This document shows positions 61,635-64,000 of a stretch of DNA of 64,000 nucleotides, piece after piece. Position numbers and translations under genes: made by a program. Source of the stretch: Candidatus Binatus sp. (GTDB lineage: Bacteria > Desulfobacterota > Binatia > Binatales > Binataceae); the NCBI RefSeq assembly GCF_030646925.1, contig NZ_JAUSKL010000063.1, positions 31,204 through 95,203 on the forward strand, given 5' to 3'. A model generated the notes under the pieces. That model did not search any database. It was given only the letters and a program-made list of their open reading frames with translations, and was not told the DNA's origin. Each line of letters starts with the position of its first letter. Within the stretch, counting starts at the first letter, position 1.

Positions 61635-62558
61635 ATGAGCAAGGTTGCGCTTATTACCGGTGTTACCGGACAGGATGGCTCATATCTCGCCGAGCTCCTG
61701 ATAAGCAAGGGTTACGAGGTGCACGGCATGATGCGCCGGACCTCGATGTTCACCACGGCGCGCATCGATCATCTGCGCGAAAGCATCGGCGCTCGATCCG
61801 TCAATCTGCAACTCCACTACGGCGACCTGGGCGACGGAACCGGGATGCGGAGGATCCTGGGAATCGCGATGCCCGACGAGGTGTACAACCTGGCGGCGCA
61901 ATCGCACGTGCGGATATCCTTCGATCAGCCGGAATACACCTTCGACGTTGTAGGCGTCGGCGCCTTGCGGCTGCTCGAGGCGATTCGCGACCATATTCAA
62001 ACCACCGGCTCCGAGGTCCGCTACTACCAGGCAGGGTCGTCCGAGATGTACGGCAAGGTGGCGGAGAGTCCCCAACACGAGATGACACCCTTTCATCCGA
62101 GGAGTCCCTACGCCTGCGCCAAGGTGTACGCCTACTGGCAGACCGTGAACTATCGCGAAGCCTATAAGATGTACGCGGTCAACGGGATCCTGTTCAATCA
62201 CGAATCACCGCGCCGGGGCGAGAATTTCGTTACCCGCAAAATCACCCGCAGTGCCGCCCGCATCAAGCTCGGACTTCAATCAAAACTCGCGCTAGGCAAT
62301 CTCAACGCCAAGCGTGACTGGGGGTTTGCCGGCGACTACGTAGAGGCGATGTGGTTGATGCTGCAGCAGCCGGGCCCGGACGACTTTGTGGTTGCGACTG
62401 GCGAGACCCATACCGTCCAGGAATTTCTCGAGGCGGTTTTCGATCGTCTAAATCTTGACTGGCGGAAATACGTCGAGATTGAGCAGCGGTTGTTTCGGCC
62501 CGCCGAAGTTGACCTGCTGCTGGGTGACGCGGCCAAGGCGCGCCGCATTCTAGGCTAG
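61635..62558 (+). CDS. gmd: GDP-mannose 4,6-dehydratase, cut short by an in-frame amber codon
   Basis: 307 residues before the stop. NADP-binding [19 protein letters not shown] (about 8-26), [14 protein letters not shown] (about 35-48), [18 protein letters not shown] (about 84-101), catalytic YACAK (about 151-155), [18 protein letters not shown] (about 180-197), and [14 protein letters not shown] (about 253-266). The frame stops at TAG 62556-62558 just after ARRILG. At this point the family continues GWxPxxxF, so the TAG replaces a TGG Trp codon. The next 29 codons stay in frame and read KPEVTFPRLVEMM, the normal Gmd tail, to a second TAG at 62646. Without the tail the enzyme may be unstable. 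It should make GDP-4-keto-6-deoxymannose. Confidence 0.9.
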   Translation: MSKVALITGVTGQDGSYLAELLISKGYEVHGMMRRTSMFTTARIDHLRESIGARSVNLQLHYGDLGDGTGMRRILGIAMPDEVYNLAAQSHVRISFDQPEYTFDVVGVGALRLLEAIRDHIQTTGSEVRYYQAGSSEMYGKVAESPQHEMTPFHPRSPYACAKVYAYWQTVNYREAYKMYAVNGILFNHESPRRGENFVTRKITRSAARIKLGLQSKLALGNLNAKRDWGFAGDYVEAMWLMLQQPGPDDFVVATGETHTVQEFLEAVFDRLNLDWRKYVEIEQRLFRPAEVDLLLGDAAKARRILG

Positions 62559-62648
62559 AAGCCAGAAGTGACCTTTCCCCGGTTGGTTGAAATGATGGTC
62601 CAGGCCGATTTGGATCTGGCCGAAAGGGAAAAGCGTGTGGCGGGATAG
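62559..62648 (+). pseudogene. Untranslated C-terminal part of gmd
   Basis: Ninety bases in frame with gmd, encoding KPEVTFPRLVEMM then LDLAEREKRVAG, the expected last 29 residues. With the Trp that the TAG replaces, the full protein would be 337 residues, a normal length for the family. Confidence 0.8.
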
Positions 62649-62791
62649 GGTATGCGGGATCCCGCTCTCCTCATCTTGCTAGATAATGTTGCGATGCCTA
62701 GCGGCTGAATCGCGCCAGCCTTGGTGTTCGTTCGCCGGATCAGCGTGGAGCGCCGCACGTCATAGCCGCCAGGCGCCGCGGAGATAGCGCC

Positions 62792-64000
62792 TCAAGTGAA
62801 ATAGAACGCGGCGGTGTCCGGCCGATAAACGCGTGGGAGCCAGAGCGGGCGGCGGAGATTCTCTGGCCCAGGCGCCGGCCGCGCCATCGCTAGCCATCGC
62901 AGGTAAACTTGGTGCGATAGCTCGGTGTCGACAAAGATGTCGCCATAGCGATCATCGGGGCCAGGACGCTCGACGTAAACCTTCTGATGCCAGCAGTGCT
63001 GACCGCTCACGGGGTCGGGTTGCACAGGAAAAATAAGATTCTGATGCACGCCGGCATCTTCCCACCAGATGCGTGCGGAGTCGGGGTCGTCGCTCTGAAA
63101 CGGTTGCACGCCGTGCACTTGGCGCATCTTCCATTGGCCGGGGGCGAGTTGGGTCAAATTCACCACCGCGGTTGCCCAGCGCGACCCGGCCGCATCCTCG
63201 CCTAGCCGCCAGCGCCCCAGATGGTGGGAGCAAGCGATAACGCCCGGGCGAATTCCCTCGGTCACCCACACCTTGTCGACGAAGTAACCGATCTCGCTGT
63301 GAATCTTCAGAAGGTCGCCGGTGGCGACGCCGAATTTCTCGGCATCGATCGGATGCAGCCAAAGCGGATTGCTGTTCGATATCTCATATAGCCACTTCGC
63401 GTTGCCCGAGCGCGTGTGAATCAGCGTCGGCAACCGAAACGTCGGCAGTAGCAGCATCTCGCCCTTAGCCCGGTCGATCTGCGCAAAATGGACGTGGCTG
63501 CGGATGTAGCCCGGAATCGCGTGCTCGGGCCATCCCCAATCCTTGAGAGTCTTTGAATAGAATTCGAGCTTGCGCGAGGGGGTTGGAAAACCGGCGTGCA
63601 CCTTGCCGTCGATTTCCACGCCAACGCGTTCGCTGCCAGAGCGCACGACGCGCGTTGTCGGATCGATCGACGCGTTCGCGAGGGCGGCTGGGGCGAGTTC
63701 CGATTCGTGCGCAAGGTAGGTGTTGTCCTCTACCAGGAATGCGCCGAACTTGCGCATGTATTCGAGCGGAGTAAGTCCCAACTTGGCGGCGGCCTCGGGC
63801 AGACCGGGCACGCTGTGCTCAAATATCCATTGGTAATACTCGTCGACGGCCATTTTTTCGCCGGGCCGGTAAGGCGATTCGAAGTACTTGCGGATGCCCA
63901 GCGATCCGTCGAGATCGATCCGCCACGATAGCTCGATCCAGAACTCGTCCTCTTCCCAAACTTCTCCGAGGCCGACCTCGCGATGCGCCTCCCAGGTGGT
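62792..64000 (-). CDS. Molybdopterin oxidoreductase catalytic subunit, C-terminal part (5' end off window)
   Basis: The last 402 residues of a DMSO-reductase-superfamily enzyme; the frame is open to the window edge at 64000. The part seen includes EVWEEDEFWIELSWRIDL, then YYQWIFEHSVPGLPEAAAKLGLTPLEYM and the molybdopterin dinucleotide-binding domain (LLLPTFRLPTLIHTRSGNAKWLYEISNSNPLWLHPIDAEKFGVATGDLLKIHSEIG, quoted in the pieces LPTFRLPTLIHTRSGN, NPLWLHPIDAEKFGV and GDLLKIHSEIG). These match the superfamily's final domain. The Fe-S and cofactor-coordinating parts are off window, so the substrate (sulfur, selenate, phenylacetyl-CoA or other) cannot be named. It converges on the exopolysaccharide locus. 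Confidence 0.85.
   Translation of the reverse strand, partial: TTWEAHREVGLGEVWEEDEFWIELSWRIDLDGSLGIRKYFESPYRPGEKMAVDEYYQWIFEHSVPGLPEAAAKLGLTPLEYMRKFGAFLVEDNTYLAHESELAPAALANASIDPTTRVVRSGSERVGVEIDGKVHAGFPTPSRKLEFYSKTLKDWGWPEHAIPGYIRSHVHFAQIDRAKGEMLLLPTFRLPTLIHTRSGNAKWLYEISNSNPLWLHPIDAEKFGVATGDLLKIHSEIGYFVDKVWVTEGIRPGVIACSHHLGRWRLGEDAAGSRWATAVVNLTQLAPGQWKMRQVHGVQPFQSDDPDSARIWWEDAGVHQNLIFPVQPDPVSGQHCWHQKVYVERPGPDDRYGDIFVDTELSHQVYLRWLAMARPAPGPENLRRPLWLPRVYRPDTAAFYFT

Noticed and set aside
62556..62558. TAG as a recoded amino acid (for example pyrrolysine)
   Set aside because: TAG serves as the ordinary stop of several other genes here, and the expected residue is Trp, one base away, so mutation or error is simpler.

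Overview
The window looks like chromosomal DNA of a high-GC, Gram-negative, probably uncultured bacterium. Support for this comes from outer-envelope genes (Wza/SLBB-type exporter, Wzi-like outer-membrane protein, lytic transglycosylase), two tRNA genes with encoded CCA ends, and dense, overlapping gene packing. The gene mix (acetyl-CoA synthetase, CPA2 antiporter, glutathione transferases, drug-type ABC exporter, molybdopterin oxidoreductase, large exopolysaccharide locus) would suit a deltaproteobacteria-like or Binatota-like soil or sediment lineage, but that placement is an impression and nothing in the sequence proves it.

Layout. 0-2 kb: acetyl-CoA synthetase, cut by the window edge. 2-4.2 kb: a lower-GC module of two (perhaps three) small membrane proteins between perfect 21-bp inverted repeats, next to a 234-bp palindromic repeat. 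4.2-17.7 kb: housekeeping and stress genes (site-2-type protease, SAM hydrolase, Mpg glycosylase, MFS carrier, tRNA-Gly, an orphan MazE-like antitoxin with only a stub of its toxin, two GST-like proteins, YceI, CPA2 antiporter with USP-like tail, CBS protein, two CYTH or CYTH-like proteins, a degenerate ManC-like protein). 18-20.7 kb: DksA/TraR-like zinc protein and a coupled histidine kinase/receiver pair. 20.7-23.6 kb: a solitary large N6-adenine DNA methylase with a possible nuclease end, lower in GC than its surroundings. 23.7-27.4 kb: a TetR-HlyD-ATPase-permease export operon with its operator. 27.6-29.5 kb: tRNA-Arg followed by a second low-GC two-gene module bounded by inverted hairpin repeats. 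29.6-33.2 kb: sulfotransferase, hydrolase, and a repeat-rich secreted protein with an S74 auto-processing domain.

33.3-62.6 kb is a Wzx/Wzy-type exopolysaccharide locus: priming glycosylphosphotransferase, four glycosyltransferases (one GT2, three GT4-like), SLBB exporter, Wzz-like co-polymerase, Wzi-like protein, lytic transglycosylase, candidate polymerase, Wzx flippase, parallel beta-helix protein, five methyltransferases, a sulfotransferase, and sugar-nucleotide enzymes (GDP-mannose 3,5-epimerase, UDP-glucose/GDP-mannose dehydrogenase, cupin, GDP-mannose 4,6-dehydratase). Together these predict a methylated and probably sulfated acidic polymer built partly from GDP-mannose-derived sugars, possibly L-galactose. 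The dehydratase gene carries an in-frame amber codon exactly where a conserved Trp is expected. The window ends inside a molybdopterin oxidoreductase gene on the minus strand.
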